Both the position numbers and the translations under genes were made by a program. From the NCBI RefSeq assembly GCF_900113375.1, contig NZ_FOPC01000001.1:372001-436000 (forward strand): 64,000 bases of DNA. Reading direction: 5' to 3'. Positions within the stretch are counted from its first letter, which is position 1. Each line of letters starts with the position of its first letter. Source of the stretch: Algoriphagus hitonicola (lineage in GTDB: Bacteria > Bacteroidota > Bacteroidia > Cytophagales > Cyclobacteriaceae). The notes under the pieces are model-generated. The model searched no databases and was not told where the DNA came from. It saw nothing but the letters and a program-made list of their open reading frames with translations. Positions 46,789 to 56,124 of the stretch are shown one piece after another.

Positions 46789-47477
46789 GCCTTGATGAGG
46801 CTGTTTTCTATAAGGGATAAGGCCAGATAGCTCAGAATAATCAAGGGAATACCTGCCAGTCCAAACACCAAAATCAATCCAATCCCTAATCCAATCAGCA
46901 CATATCTAAATACATTATTTTTGAAGGAAAAGTTTTTGAATTTCAGGGCGATGAGTGGGATTTCGGCCACTAAAAGAAAAGAGAGAATCCATGCTAAAAC
47001 CAAATAAGTCCATGGAGTCAGAAAGACTCGCTCCAAATCTATCCATTCACTGAAAAGGTACGGAAGAGTAGAGATAAACAGCGCATTGGCCGGAGTGGGC
47101 AAGCCGATAAATCGATCTGACTGCCGGGTATCCAGATTGAATTTGGCGAGTCTAAGGGCGGAAAAAAGCGGAATAGTCAAAGTCAAGTAAGGAAGCCAGG
47201 ATGCTGAGCTGACCTGCTCACACAACTTAAAAAGTACAAATCCCGGCAATACCCCAAACGAAACCAAATCTGCCAAAGAATCCAATTGCTTGCCTAACTC
47301 GCCACTGACATTTAACAACCTAGCCGCAAACCCATCCAGAAAATCAAAGAAGGCAGAAAGTATAATAAACCAGGCCGCGTAGTAAAATTTCCCCTCCAAA
47401 ACCCAGAAAATACCGATGACGCCGGACAGTAAATTCAACAAGGTGAGGGAATTTGGAATATGCGATATCAGCTTCAA
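46785..47477 (-). CDS. pssA: CDP-diacylglycerol--serine O-phosphatidyltransferase
   Basis: 230 residues, six to eight membrane helices. The CDP-alcohol phosphotransferase signature D-x2-DG-x2-AR-x8-G-x3-D-x3-D is intact in FLDGFAARLLNVSGELGKQ followed by LDSLAD. It makes phosphatidylserine, the precursor of phosphatidylethanolamine. ATGA overlaps link it to the MBL gene before it and porU after it. Confidence 0.93.
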   Translation of the reverse strand: MKLISHIPNSLTLLNLLSGVIGIFWVLEGKFYYAAWFIILSAFFDFLDGFAARLLNVSGELGKQLDSLADLVSFGVLPGFVLFKLCEQVSSASWLPYLTLTIPLFSALRLAKFNLDTRQSDRFIGLPTPANALFISTLPYLFSEWIDLERVFLTPWTYLVLAWILSFLLVAEIPLIALKFKNFSFKNNVFRYVLIGLGIGLILVFGLAGIPLIILSYLALSLIENSLIKA

Positions 47478-48127
47478 AATCTTGCGTTTTTGCCTACAAA
47501 GGGATTATTTATTTTTTCGTAACCGATCGTGGTTACCGGTCCGTGTCCCGGGTATACGACAGTTTCCTCTGGAAGGCTAAAGAGTTCTGATTTGATTTTT
47601 TCGAGCAATAGATCATGATTTCCTCCAGGAAGGTCTGTTCGACCGATACTCTCGCGAAACAAAGTATCTCCGGCGATACAGGTTCCGCTTTCAGGATGGT
47701 AAAATACGACATGACCAGGTGCGTGGCCTGGTACAAAACGGACTTCCAGCGTTTGATCTCCTATTTTGATGTCCTGATCGGTAGATAAGTATCCATCAGG
47801 CTCGGTAGGCTCATATTGTTGAAACCCATAATTTGGAGCATAAATTTTCACAGAATTGAGCACGGCTATATCTTTATCGTGAATGAGCAAAGGAATATCA
47901 AAAGTGCGCTTAACCCAGGCATTTCCCAAAACATGATCAATATGGCAATGTGTATTAAGCAATAGCTGGGGAGAGAGGTTTTCTTCCAGAATAAAACTCC
48001 TTAAAGTTTCACGCTCTTCTGATTCGTAGCAGCCCGGGTCCACAATGGCTGCAGCCCCATTCTGATCATAGATTACGTAGGTATTCTCCTGAAAGGGATT
48101 GAATGTGAATAGCTTAATTTTTAACAT
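47474..48127 (-). CDS. MBL-fold hydrolase (glyoxalase II-like)
   Basis: 217 residues from ATG 48127 (MLKIKLFTF). The frame is open another 55 codons upstream, across the start of the divergent gene, so a longer start is unlikely. Metal ligands: NTHCHIDHVLGN, PGHAPGH, AGDTLFRESIGRTDLPGG and YPGHGPVTTIG. It probably hydrolyses a thioester such as an acylglutathione analogue or a persulfide. It is first in the operon MBL-pssA-porU-porV-M16. Confidence 0.92.
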   Translation of the reverse strand: MLKIKLFTFNPFQENTYVIYDQNGAAAIVDPGCYESEERETLRSFILEENLSPQLLLNTHCHIDHVLGNAWVKRTFDIPLLIHDKDIAVLNSVKIYAPNYGFQQYEPTEPDGYLSTDQDIKIGDQTLEVRFVPGHAPGHVVFYHPESGTCIAGDTLFRESIGRTDLPGGNHDLLLEKIKSELFSLPEETVVYPGHGPVTTIGYEKINNPFVGKNARF

Positions 48128-48182
48128 GGTTTTTGTGTCTGGATGATTAACAAAATAAGGAATAAAACCTTTTATTTGGACT

Positions 48183-49229
48183 ATGGAAACAGATTTTTTG
48201 CTTATCGGGCAAGGTTTGGCGGGGACTGCATTGGGCTTTAGGCTCAAGGAGGCAGGAAAATCAGTTAAGGTTTTTGACCGACCGGATCTCAATCAGTCCA
48301 GTAGAGTAGCTGCGGGATTGTTCAATCCGGTGACAGGAAGAAAAATGGTAAAAACTTGGAATGCAGATGCATTATTTCCAGAAATTATCCCTTTCTACCG
48401 CCAAGTGGAAAAGCTGACTTCGAAAAAATTTCTTCGGGAGCAGGGGATTTATCGACCTTTTTTATCGATCGAGGAGCAGAATGAATGGATGGGACATAGC
48501 GCTGATCCGAGTTTTTCCCAATACCTATCAGCAATTCATCAGCAAAGTCAATCTCCCAATCTCCATGACCCTTTTGGAGGAGTGATGCTTAAAAATAGCG
48601 GCTGGCTAGATATCAATCCGCTCTTGGATGGGATGAGGGGATATTTTGGAGAGGATTTGATTTTGGATCAAATTGAAGCATCAGACTTTCAGCAGGAGGA
48701 TGGACATTGGATAATAAAAGGTATTAAAGCCAACTCCATTATATTTTGCAATGGATTAGGAGCTATGAAAACTGATTTTTTCGATTTTTTGCCTTTTGCC
48801 CCCGTCAAGGGAGAAATTTTGGAAGTCAAACAAGCCTTTTCCCCAGATTACATCGTAAATAGAGGAGTCTTCAGAGTGCATCTTGGAAATGACCTACATC
48901 GGGTGGGATCTACCTATACATGGCATGATTTGGATCAAGGTCCTACCGAAACGGCCAAAAAGGAACTGACAGAGCGGTTAGCCGGCTTGGTCAATTTGCC
49001 CATTGATGATTATATTTCTCAAAAAGTGGGCATACGCCCGGCTACCAAGGATAGAAAACCATTTTTGGGAAAACATCCTGAAAGGCAGAACGTTTACATA
49101 TTCGATGGTTTTGGAGCTAAAGGAGTGTCATTGATCCCATATTACAGCAAGGTTATGACTTCTTTTCTAATAAGAAATATTCCACTACCTCGGGAGGTAG
49201 ATATCGCAAGGTATTTTAATTATATTTAA
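48183..49229 (+). CDS. FAD-dependent oxidoreductase (DAO family)
   Basis: 348 residues. FAD site FLLIGQGLAGTALGFRLKEAG, then AAGLFNPVTGRKMVKTW, and the C-terminal IRPATKDRKPFLGKHPERQ...FDGFGAKGVSL. This is the ThiO/DadA-like type; the substrate is unknown. It is divergent from the MBL operon across 55 bases and is followed after 21 bases by the large outer-membrane fusion gene. Confidence 0.88.
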   Translation: METDFLLIGQGLAGTALGFRLKEAGKSVKVFDRPDLNQSSRVAAGLFNPVTGRKMVKTWNADALFPEIIPFYRQVEKLTSKKFLREQGIYRPFLSIEEQNEWMGHSADPSFSQYLSAIHQQSQSPNLHDPFGGVMLKNSGWLDINPLLDGMRGYFGEDLILDQIEASDFQQEDGHWIIKGIKANSIIFCNGLGAMKTDFFDFLPFAPVKGEILEVKQAFSPDYIVNRGVFRVHLGNDLHRVGSTYTWHDLDQGPTETAKKELTERLAGLVNLPIDDYISQKVGIRPATKDRKPFLGKHPERQNVYIFDGFGAKGVSLIPYYSKVMTSFLIRNIPLPREVDIARYFNYI

Positions 49230-49250
49230 CCGGTTAAGAAAAATTTTCGA

Positions 49251-52200
49251 ATGCGATTAAAAGTGAACCGTCTTCTTCTATTAATAAGCCTCTGTTTGAT
49301 TACCGGCGTTAGCTTTGCGCAATTTGATCAGGAGCGATTCGGTAAAAACAGGATTCAGCATAAGGACTTCGAATGGTATTATTTTTCCTCCAATAATTTT
49401 GAAGTCTACTATTATGATCGGGGTGGAGCCAATGCCAAAATGGCGATCGAATTTCTTGAAGAAGAATTTCAGCGGCTAACCCAAATGATCGGGTATGTAG
49501 CCTATACCAAACCTAAAATTTACATTTACAATTCACCCGAGGAACTGCTTCAGAGTAATTTAAATCTGAACAAAGAAGAATACAATGAAGAGGGGCAGAC
49601 CAACTTCAGTCGGCTCATCGCAGAAGTAGCCTATAAAGGCAGAGTGGATTTGCTCAAGGAGGATTTGATCTATGCCACCTCCAAGGTTATCATTCAGGAA
49701 ATGCTGTACGGAGCCTCGGTAGCCGATGCATTCCAATCCAACTTAATGAATTCTTTTCCGGATTGGTATGTGGAAGGAATTGCACTTTATCTGGCAAAAG
49801 GATGGAGTAGGGAAATGGATGATTTTACGCGACAATATTTTAAAGAAGAAGAGAATCCAAAAATCCTCAAATTGAACGGCTTGGAGGCCGGGTTGGTCGG
49901 TCAATCGGTCTGGAATTATATTGCGGAGCGATACGGAAGGCGCTATATTTCCAGTATTCTCAACTTGTCGAGAATTAATAGAAATGAAGAAAATAGTATT
50001 GCTAACACGGTAGGTCTAAACTACCGAACTTTTACGGAAGACTGGAAAAACTATTACCTCAATATCAACAAACAAGTCAATACAAATTTTAAGTCAATCG
50101 ACCAGTCTCAGTCTGTTGCCAATACCTCAGCCCGGGTGACGGGTTCTATTAGTGATATTAAGTTTAGTCCCGACGGGATTCATTTGGCCTACGTGCTCAA
50201 TAACGGAGGCAAATACAAAGTCCAAATCAGGGAATTGTCCAGCGGTGTGGAGCGAACTCTACTCCAAGGTGGGGCAGTCCATGAAGATCAAGATGCTAAT
50301 CTTCTGACTCCTGTGATTGCATGGAGGGATTCGGCTAACTTAGCTATCGCATCTTTCAAAAGAGGCTTGACTACGCTGAGATTAAGATCTATCGACGGTA
50401 CTAATCAGGATAAGATTTTTCTCCGAAACATCACTCAAATATTGAGTATGGACTATAATAGCACCGGTAGAAACATGGTCCTTTCGGCGATTTCCAATGG
50501 CAAAACGGATATCTATTCCCTGAATGCCCAAGGTGGAGGTCGACGACTCACCAATGATGAGTTTGATGATCTTACGCCGATGTTCTTAAATGATTCTACC
50601 GTAATTTATTCGACCAATTATTCTGACATTCCAGATTCAGTGGCTGCAGAGAATCCCAGCCTGACCAAATTCGATGAAAGTTATAATCTGTTTAAAATCG
50701 AAGTAAGGGACACCATTCGAATTTCTCGATTGACCAATTCCTTTAGTAAGAATTTATTACCTAGGAAAGTCAACACCAATAATCTCGTTTACCTCAGTGA
50801 TCTCAGTGGCATTAATAATATGATGCGCTTGAATATAGGTAATGAGATTGCTAATCAAATTTCCGCATTCGATAAAAGTGTGGAGGTATTTGATGTCAAC
50901 AGCAGGATGAATAAGATTGCTTTTGCAGTACGAGAAGGCAGACAATCTTTTCTGGTCGTTCAAAATTACAGTACTGCGGATCAGTTTACCCCGAGTACAC
51001 CTCGAATTCAATTGGAGCAGGCCAAAAGCCTGAATGAACGAATTGCGGCTAGGCGGCGATTGGAAAACAATAATGCGGAAGAACGGGTGGAAACTCCCCG
51101 TACAGCGGAAGAAAGACCTGCAGTAACGGAGCCAGAGGTTCCGGTCGATACCCTTCGAAAAGGCCAGCAGACGTCGAGTATCAATTTGGATCGCTTAAAA
51201 TTTCAAAATCCTCGAGGAATCAATACTGAGAATTATGAGTTTGACACCATCCCAGGAAATTTTCCTTCCCAAGAATCCGGACAAGGACAAAATCAAATCA
51301 ATTTGCTGGAGAGTTTCCGTTCGCAAAACCTTCAAAAACGGGTAGTTGGACCGCGATTTATGGAGCCTCAGTTTTTTACCAATAGCATCAATTCAAGATT
51401 TGTTGTGGATCCGCTTCGTGGATTTGGGATCAATCTCCATGGTAAGATGACCGATCTATTGGACAATCACGTCTTTCAGGGCGGAATTATGACTGCTTTG
51501 GATTTCAGATCCGGTGGCGATATTTTCTTTGAATACGAATACCTAAAAAGCCGTTTGGACTTCCGGGGACGTTTTGATCGAAGAACCATCAGAGTGACTG
51601 AGGGTGATATTACCTTTCAGAAATATGTCTTAACCAAAGCTGAACTGGGGGTCTCGTATCCATTTAATATTAATTCGAGATTTACATTGGCTCCTTTCAT
51701 TGCAAAAAGTCAATATTTTAATCTGAACCCAGATTCATTAATCTTAGCCACTAATCCCGAATTGAACCGATTTGATGTCAACTATGTGGGTGGAAAAGCC
51801 GAATTTGTTTACGACCGTACTCAGCAGATCGGCTTATATTCTCAGGCAGGATTGAAGGGGAAAATTGGAATCGTCCATTATCAGGGCCTAAATGAAGGTA
51901 ACCGTAGCTTCTCTAATTTTTATATGGACATCCGCAATTATCAGCGCATCCATAAAAACATAGTCTTGGCAACTCGTCTTTATACCGGATCATTCTTCGG
52001 AAACAATCCCCAGACCTATCTTGTGGGAGGAATGGACAACTGGCTATTCAATGCCTTTTATAGACCTCCTTCCAATAGACCTGAAGTGTCTCCCGTGCGA
52101 AATCCAGCTGGTGAGGAAAATTCCAATATCCTCTTTGCTGATTTTGTCGATTTGAGAGGGTATGATTATGATGAAATCCGGGGAAATAATGTGATCACCT

Positions 52201-52550
52201 TTACTACAGAATTGCGGATTCCGGTATTCTCATATCTGACACGGGGAAATATTACTTCCAATTTTATCCGAAATTTCCAGTTGGTAGGTTTTTATGATAT
52301 TGGTTCGGCTTGGGATGAAGCGGCTCCATGGGAGCGGGTCAATGATCAAAACACAGAAGTCATCAACACTGAGGGCTCACCGTTTACGATTACGTTGAAT
52401 AATTTCAACAATCCTTGGCTTCAAAGTTACGGTGCGGGTATTCGTACGGTTCTGCTCAATTACTATGTCAAATTTGACATTGCCAGACCAATCAGGAATT
52501 ATGAGACTGAAGACTTAAAGTTCTACGTATCTTTGGGCTATAATTTCTAA
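49251..52550 (+). CDS. Degenerate gluzincin + TolB-like propeller + outer-membrane barrel protein
   Basis: 1099 residues with signal LLLLISLCLITGVSFAQ. Residues about 25-280 are a peptidase-MA-like domain; the zinc motif HExxH is replaced by QEMLY, though the later Glu in WYVEGIALYL is kept. Residues about 295-620 form a TolB-like propeller (ISDIKFSPDGIHLAYV; YSLNAQGGGRRLTND). A disordered linker rich in Glu/Arg (about 590-660) precedes a C-terminal Omp85-type barrel ending in FYVSLGYNF with terminal Phe. Likely a surface or outer-membrane assembly protein; related three-part proteins occur in Bacteroidota without assigned function. Confidence 0.8.
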   Translation: MRLKVNRLLLLISLCLITGVSFAQFDQERFGKNRIQHKDFEWYYFSSNNFEVYYYDRGGANAKMAIEFLEEEFQRLTQMIGYVAYTKPKIYIYNSPEELLQSNLNLNKEEYNEEGQTNFSRLIAEVAYKGRVDLLKEDLIYATSKVIIQEMLYGASVADAFQSNLMNSFPDWYVEGIALYLAKGWSREMDDFTRQYFKEEENPKILKLNGLEAGLVGQSVWNYIAERYGRRYISSILNLSRINRNEENSIANTVGLNYRTFTEDWKNYYLNINKQVNTNFKSIDQSQSVANTSARVTGSISDIKFSPDGIHLAYVLNNGGKYKVQIRELSSGVERTLLQGGAVHEDQDANLLTPVIAWRDSANLAIASFKRGLTTLRLRSIDGTNQDKIFLRNITQILSMDYNSTGRNMVLSAISNGKTDIYSLNAQGGGRRLTNDEFDDLTPMFLNDSTVIYSTNYSDIPDSVAAENPSLTKFDESYNLFKIEVRDTIRISRLTNSFSKNLLPRKVNTNNLVYLSDLSGINNMMRLNIGNEIANQISAFDKSVEVFDVNSRMNKIAFAVREGRQSFLVVQNYSTADQFTPSTPRIQLEQAKSLNERIAARRRLENNNAEERVETPRTAEERPAVTEPEVPVDTLRKGQQTSSINLDRLKFQNPRGINTENYEFDTIPGNFPSQESGQGQNQINLLESFRSQNLQKRVVGPRFMEPQFFTNSINSRFVVDPLRGFGINLHGKMTDLLDNHVFQGGIMTALDFRSGGDIFFEYEYLKSRLDFRGRFDRRTIRVTEGDITFQKYVLTKAELGVSYPFNINSRFTLAPFIAKSQYFNLNPDSLILATNPELNRFDVNYVGGKAEFVYDRTQQIGLYSQAGLKGKIGIVHYQGLNEGNRSFSNFYMDIRNYQRIHKNIVLATRLYTGSFFGNNPQTYLVGGMDNWLFNAFYRPPSNRPEVSPVRNPAGEENSNILFADFVDLRGYDYDEIRGNNVITFTTELRIPVFSYLTRGNITSNFIRNFQLVGFYDIGSAWDEAAPWERVNDQNTEVINTEGSPFTITLNNFNNPWLQSYGAGIRTVLLNYYVKFDIARPIRNYETEDLKFYVSLGYNF

Positions 52551-52565
52551 TCGAAAAAAATCATC

Positions 52566-53447
52566 ATGATAAAATCAATGACCGGCTTTGGTAATGCCGG
52601 ATGGGAAGATGATCACTACGTCGTTCACGTAGAAGTAAAATCCCTCAATTCCAAGTTTTTAGATTTATCCATTAGAAGTCCCCGTCAGTTTTCGGATAAA
52701 GAGTTAGAAATCAGAACGGTTGTTCAGCGTATTTTGGAGCGTGGGAAAGTCAGTGTGACGATTGAATTCCTCTCAAAAGCAAGCAGTGATTTGCCTGTGG
52801 TAATCAATGCGGACTTGTTTCGGTCCTACTACCACAAGTTTAAAGATTTGGCTGACTCGGTCAATGCTGATCAAGCTGAGGTCTTTAAACTTGCACTTCA
52901 AGCCCCGTCAGTGATGAATACTACCGCAATCGAGACAGGGGATGTGGCCGAAGAATGGAACTTGGTCAAGCGGGTTTTGGAAGAGGCGGTATTGAAATGT
53001 GATGGATTCCGTCAAGATGAAGGGGAGGTTCTTTTCGAAAAATTGAATGAAAATATTGAGTCTATTGCCCAAAATCTCGACTCAGTAAAGGCTGAAGAAG
53101 GAAGGAGAAAGACTAAGATTCAGGATCGGATTCGTAACCATTTTCAGGAATGGTTGGAAGAAAATTCCTTTGATGAGAATCGATTTGAGCAGGAACTTAT
53201 CTATTATTTCGAGAAACTGGACATTACCGAAGAACTGGTAAGGCTGGATACACATTTAAATTACTTTACCAAAACGCTCTCTGAAGAAACAGGTCAAGGT
53301 AAAAAGCTGGGGTTTATTTCTCAGGAAATTGGAAGAGAAATCAATACCATCGGTTCAAAAGCCAATGATGCAGGAATTCAGCGCTATGTCATTCGTATGA
53401 AAGACGAATTGGAAAAAATCAAAGAGCAAGCCCTGAATGTATTGTAA
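52566..53447 (+). CDS. YicC family endoribonuclease
   Basis: 293 residues. N-terminal MIKSMTGFGNA and VEVKSLNSKFLDLSIRSPR, and the C-terminal LGFISQEIGREINTIGSKA.DA motif, are those of the YicC family, shown in E. coli to be an RNA endonuclease. It follows the outer-membrane gene by 15 bases and is closed by a terminator. In many bacteria yicC sits next to gmk, but no gmk is seen here. Confidence 0.93.
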   Translation: MIKSMTGFGNAGWEDDHYVVHVEVKSLNSKFLDLSIRSPRQFSDKELEIRTVVQRILERGKVSVTIEFLSKASSDLPVVINADLFRSYYHKFKDLADSVNADQAEVFKLALQAPSVMNTTAIETGDVAEEWNLVKRVLEEAVLKCDGFRQDEGEVLFEKLNENIESIAQNLDSVKAEEGRRKTKIQDRIRNHFQEWLEENSFDENRFEQELIYYFEKLDITEELVRLDTHLNYFTKTLSEETGQGKKLGFISQEIGREINTIGSKANDAGIQRYVIRMKDELEKIKEQALNVL

Positions 53448-53468
53448 TCAGGGGTTTAAAATTTAAGG

Positions 53469-53501
53469 AAAGCAGCGAAAATCGTTTTCGCTGCTTTTTT
53501 T
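53469..53501 (+). terminator. Terminator after yicC
   Basis: Stem AGCAGCGAAAA / TTTTCGCTGCT, loop TCG, then seven T. It ends five bases before the convergent gene's stop. Confidence 0.88.
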
Positions 53502-53506
53502 GTTCA

Positions 53507-55078
53507 TTATGGCTGATTTTTTCGCAGAACCTGACCATATCCCTGATTCAAAAAGCGATTATCTTCCACCGCCATCTGACCGTTGATGATGACATAAGGA
53601 ATCCCTTCGGGGTATTGATGAGGATCGGTAAAGGTTGCCTTGTCAATGATGTTTTCGGCATCGAAAATGACAATATCCGCAAAGTTTCCTTCTTCGATAC
53701 TTCCTCGATCTTGAATTCCCAGTCGTTTCGCAGAAAGCCCCGTCATTTTATATAATGCCGTTTGAAGATCCAATACTCCTTTTTCTCTCGTGTAATAGCC
53801 AAGAACTCTGGGAAAGGTGCCATAAGCTCTAGGATGCGGATGCCCTTCTCCCGGACGGGAGAGGCGACCGTCTGAACCGATCATAGTCATCGGATGCTTC
53901 ATGATATTTTCCACATCTTTTTCATCCATGGCATGGTAGATTGTTCCTGTTCCACCATTAAGTTGAGCTTGGATGACTAGTTCCGCACCATTTTCAATAG
54001 TAGATTCCATTTCTTCCATTTCCAGCCAATCCGCTAAGGTTTTGCCCTCTAACTCTTCCTTCCAGCTAACACGTGAAAATTGTATTCTTCGCAAATCGTT
54101 TCCACCACGATCATTCAGAATGTTGAAAATAATTCCTGATTTGATACTGTCTTTTAATACGGGATCATTTACTCTTTCTTCAAATTTATCTCCTTCCAAC
54201 GCCCAACTGGGGATCAAAACGCTAATTCCGGTATGACTGGCGGCGTAGGGGTATTGATCCATCATGATATCCAATCCCGCCGATCTGGCCGAATCCACCA
54301 GAGCAAGAGTGCGGGCACTTTGTCCCCACATTTTTACGCCTATGGCTTTATGATGGGTGAGAACTACAGGGATATCGGCATCTTGAGAAATTTGAATCGC
54401 TTCCTGTACTGCTTCAATTAATCCCAATCCCTCTTCTCGCAAGTGTGAAGTATAAATGCCGCCGGAGGCTGCGGCAACTTGAGAAAGCGCTATAATTTCA
54501 TCCAGTTTGGCAAAGGTTCCGGGGAGGTATTTGAGACCTGTGGAAATGCCAAAAGCCCCGGCATCCATCGCTTGGGCAACATAATTCTTGAGTGTCTCCA
54601 ATTCAGAAGCAGTAGGCTCGCGATCCTCATTTCCCATAATCTCACGGCGGATAGTATTGTGTCCGACGAGATAGGCTAGGTTAGGCCCGATATCCATTTG
54701 ATCCAGAGAATCCAAATAATCCGAAAAAGGCCAAGGCCCGCCACCATCAGGTCCTCCCAATGCCAAAGTTACGCCCTGTCGGACCAGACTTTCAGCTAAG
54801 GGCAATTCCATAATCGGCTCGAGATGGGTGTGCATGTCAATAAACCCGGGAGCAACTGTCAACCCCTCGGCATTGATAGTTTTTCTGGATTTTTGTCCAT
54901 CGAGCTCACCAATGCTCACTAGTTTACCATCTCTAATCCCCAAATCTGCTTGAAAAGGTGGATTATCCAATCCGTCATAGATGGTTCCATTTAAGATCAG
55001 GATATCAAATGTGTCCTGTCGTCCGCAGGAAATAGAAATGAAAAAAATGAGAATTATTGGCCAGATTGGATTTTTCAT
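53507..55078 (-). CDS. D-aminoacylase-like amidohydrolase, lipoprotein
   Basis: 523 residues; lipoprotein signal WPIILIFFISISCGRQ. The amidohydrolase barrel is clear: DMHTHLEP (HxH), SHLREEG, VLTHHKAIG and MIGSDGRLSRPG, with the small beta domain at both ends (FDILILNGTIYDG; IPYVIINGQ). D-aminoacylases carry a metal-ligand Cys in G-N-C-G; here the aligned stretch is GGPDGGG, with Asp in its place. It probably cleaves N-acyl-D-amino acids or D-dipeptides in the periplasm. Monocistronic. Confidence 0.85.
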   Translation of the reverse strand: MKNPIWPIILIFFISISCGRQDTFDILILNGTIYDGLDNPPFQADLGIRDGKLVSIGELDGQKSRKTINAEGLTVAPGFIDMHTHLEPIMELPLAESLVRQGVTLALGGPDGGGPWPFSDYLDSLDQMDIGPNLAYLVGHNTIRREIMGNEDREPTASELETLKNYVAQAMDAGAFGISTGLKYLPGTFAKLDEIIALSQVAAASGGIYTSHLREEGLGLIEAVQEAIQISQDADIPVVLTHHKAIGVKMWGQSARTLALVDSARSAGLDIMMDQYPYAASHTGISVLIPSWALEGDKFEERVNDPVLKDSIKSGIIFNILNDRGGNDLRRIQFSRVSWKEELEGKTLADWLEMEEMESTIENGAELVIQAQLNGGTGTIYHAMDEKDVENIMKHPMTMIGSDGRLSRPGEGHPHPRAYGTFPRVLGYYTREKGVLDLQTALYKMTGLSAKRLGIQDRGSIEEGNFADIVIFDAENIIDKATFTDPHQYPEGIPYVIINGQMAVEDNRFLNQGYGQVLRKNQP

Positions 55079-55191
55079 TAAGGATTTTTTTTAGCTCAAT
55101 GAAAAATAAGTCTTTTTATTAAAAATACCTGAAACCCAGAATTCAACCAGCTGAATTTGAATTCAAAGAATAAGCGCTTTATAAAAAATAA

Positions 55192-55297
55192 GGGGCTGTC
55201 TCATCAATGCCCAATGACACAGGAGGCTTCTACTTTGGTGAACAGACTTAGAGTAGATTTTTCAGTTCGCCTTAGAAATGACGTTTGAGACAGCCTC
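55192..55297. repeat. 106-bp MITE-like element with terminal inverted repeats
   Basis: The ends GGGGCTGTCTCA and TGAGACAGCCTC pair at 11 of 12 positions. Inside, on the reverse strand, CGTCATTTC...AAATCTA resembles the 'CGTCATTTCG...GAGAAATCT' type of interspersed repeat I know from Bacteroidota intergenic DNA. It lies between the amidohydrolase and TonB genes, has no coding capacity and no clear target duplication. Confidence 0.65.
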
Positions 55298-55302
55298 TTT
55301 AA

Positions 55303-55977
55303 CTAATTTAGCTTAAACTTAATCGGCATCACCATTCGGGATCTGACGATTTGTCCTTTTAATTTTCCGGGAATCCAATCCGGGGAGTTGCTAATCACCT
55401 CCATCGCCACTTCATCACACCCACCTCCAAGAGGCCGGAGAACCTCCACATCCTGCACGCTCCCGTCCTTATTGATCACAAATCTCACCAGTACGGTTCC
55501 TTCGATTCCCATTCGCTTAGCAAGACTTGGATATCGAAGGTTTTTATTCAAATAGTTATACCAGGCTTTCATCCCCCCTTTAAAAGTAGCTGTGACATCA
55601 GTAAAGTCCATGACTTCATCAGCTGTCTCTGTTATAGGGGGATTCTCGTTCAGGATTACTTCAGGGATTTCTTCAGAATCGGAAGGATTAATGTCGATAT
55701 CCAAATCCAGGTCATCCAACTCGATTTCATTATCTACTTCTTTGATTTCGACAGTAGTTACCGGAGGGGGTGGGGGAGGCGGGGTTTGAATAGTCAATGG
55801 GATGTCCTCAATTACCCAATTTTCCGAACTTGTCCCAATCTCCTTCAGTGGTCCTGAGTATGGACTTTTCCATTCAAAAGCTACCAAGACTAAACCTACA
55901 CTGAAAGTCAGCCCGAGATTTAAGAATAGACTTGATTTGTTTTTGAGATCTGCTTTTTGGTTTTTTTTAGCTTCCAT
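55303..55977 (-). CDS. Energy transducer TonB (copy B)
   Basis: 224 residues from ATG 55977 (MEAKKNQKAD). One membrane helix at about 20-38 (LFLNLGLTFSVGLVLVAF), a proline run (QTPPPPPPPVTT) and acidic linker, then the C-terminal TonB domain: LNKNLRYPSLAKRMGIEGTV, VQDVEVLRPLGGGCDEVAME and RMVMPIKFKLN. It should pass proton-motive energy from ExbB/D to outer-membrane transporters. It is a tandem paralogue of the next gene, with the same N-terminal MEAKK...D...K...LFLNLGL layout. Confidence 0.92.
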   Translation of the reverse strand: MEAKKNQKADLKNKSSLFLNLGLTFSVGLVLVAFEWKSPYSGPLKEIGTSSENWVIEDIPLTIQTPPPPPPPVTTVEIKEVDNEIELDDLDLDIDINPSDSEEIPEVILNENPPITETADEVMDFTDVTATFKGGMKAWYNYLNKNLRYPSLAKRMGIEGTVLVRFVINKDGSVQDVEVLRPLGGGCDEVAMEVISNSPDWIPGKLKGQIVRSRMVMPIKFKLN

Positions 55978-56080
55978 TGTTTTTGTGGTTAAGTAAAACA
56001 ATGGAAAAGCTATAAAATAAAAAGCTAAAAATGAGCCCTTTAAGATTTGTTAACTAGGTTAAAAGTTGTGAATGGGCATA

Positions 56081-56106
56081 AAAAAAGCCCGAAAAAATCG
56101 GGCTTT
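56081..56106 (-). terminator. Terminator after TonB copy A
   Basis: On the reverse strand AAAGCCCGAT / TCGGGCTTT, closing on six T in the loop, followed by seven T. It lies 19 bases past the stop and separates the two TonB genes. Confidence 0.8.
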
Positions 56107-56124
56107 CATATTTTCAAAGATTGA

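Noticed and set aside
48128..48292. 55-residue N-terminal extension of the MBL hydrolase
   Set aside because: It is antisense to the start of the divergent FAD oxidoreductase; the MBL fold begins at ATG 48127.
55750..55790. G-rich tract as possible quadruplex
   Set aside because: It is the complement of proline codons in the TonB linker; base composition is explained by the protein.
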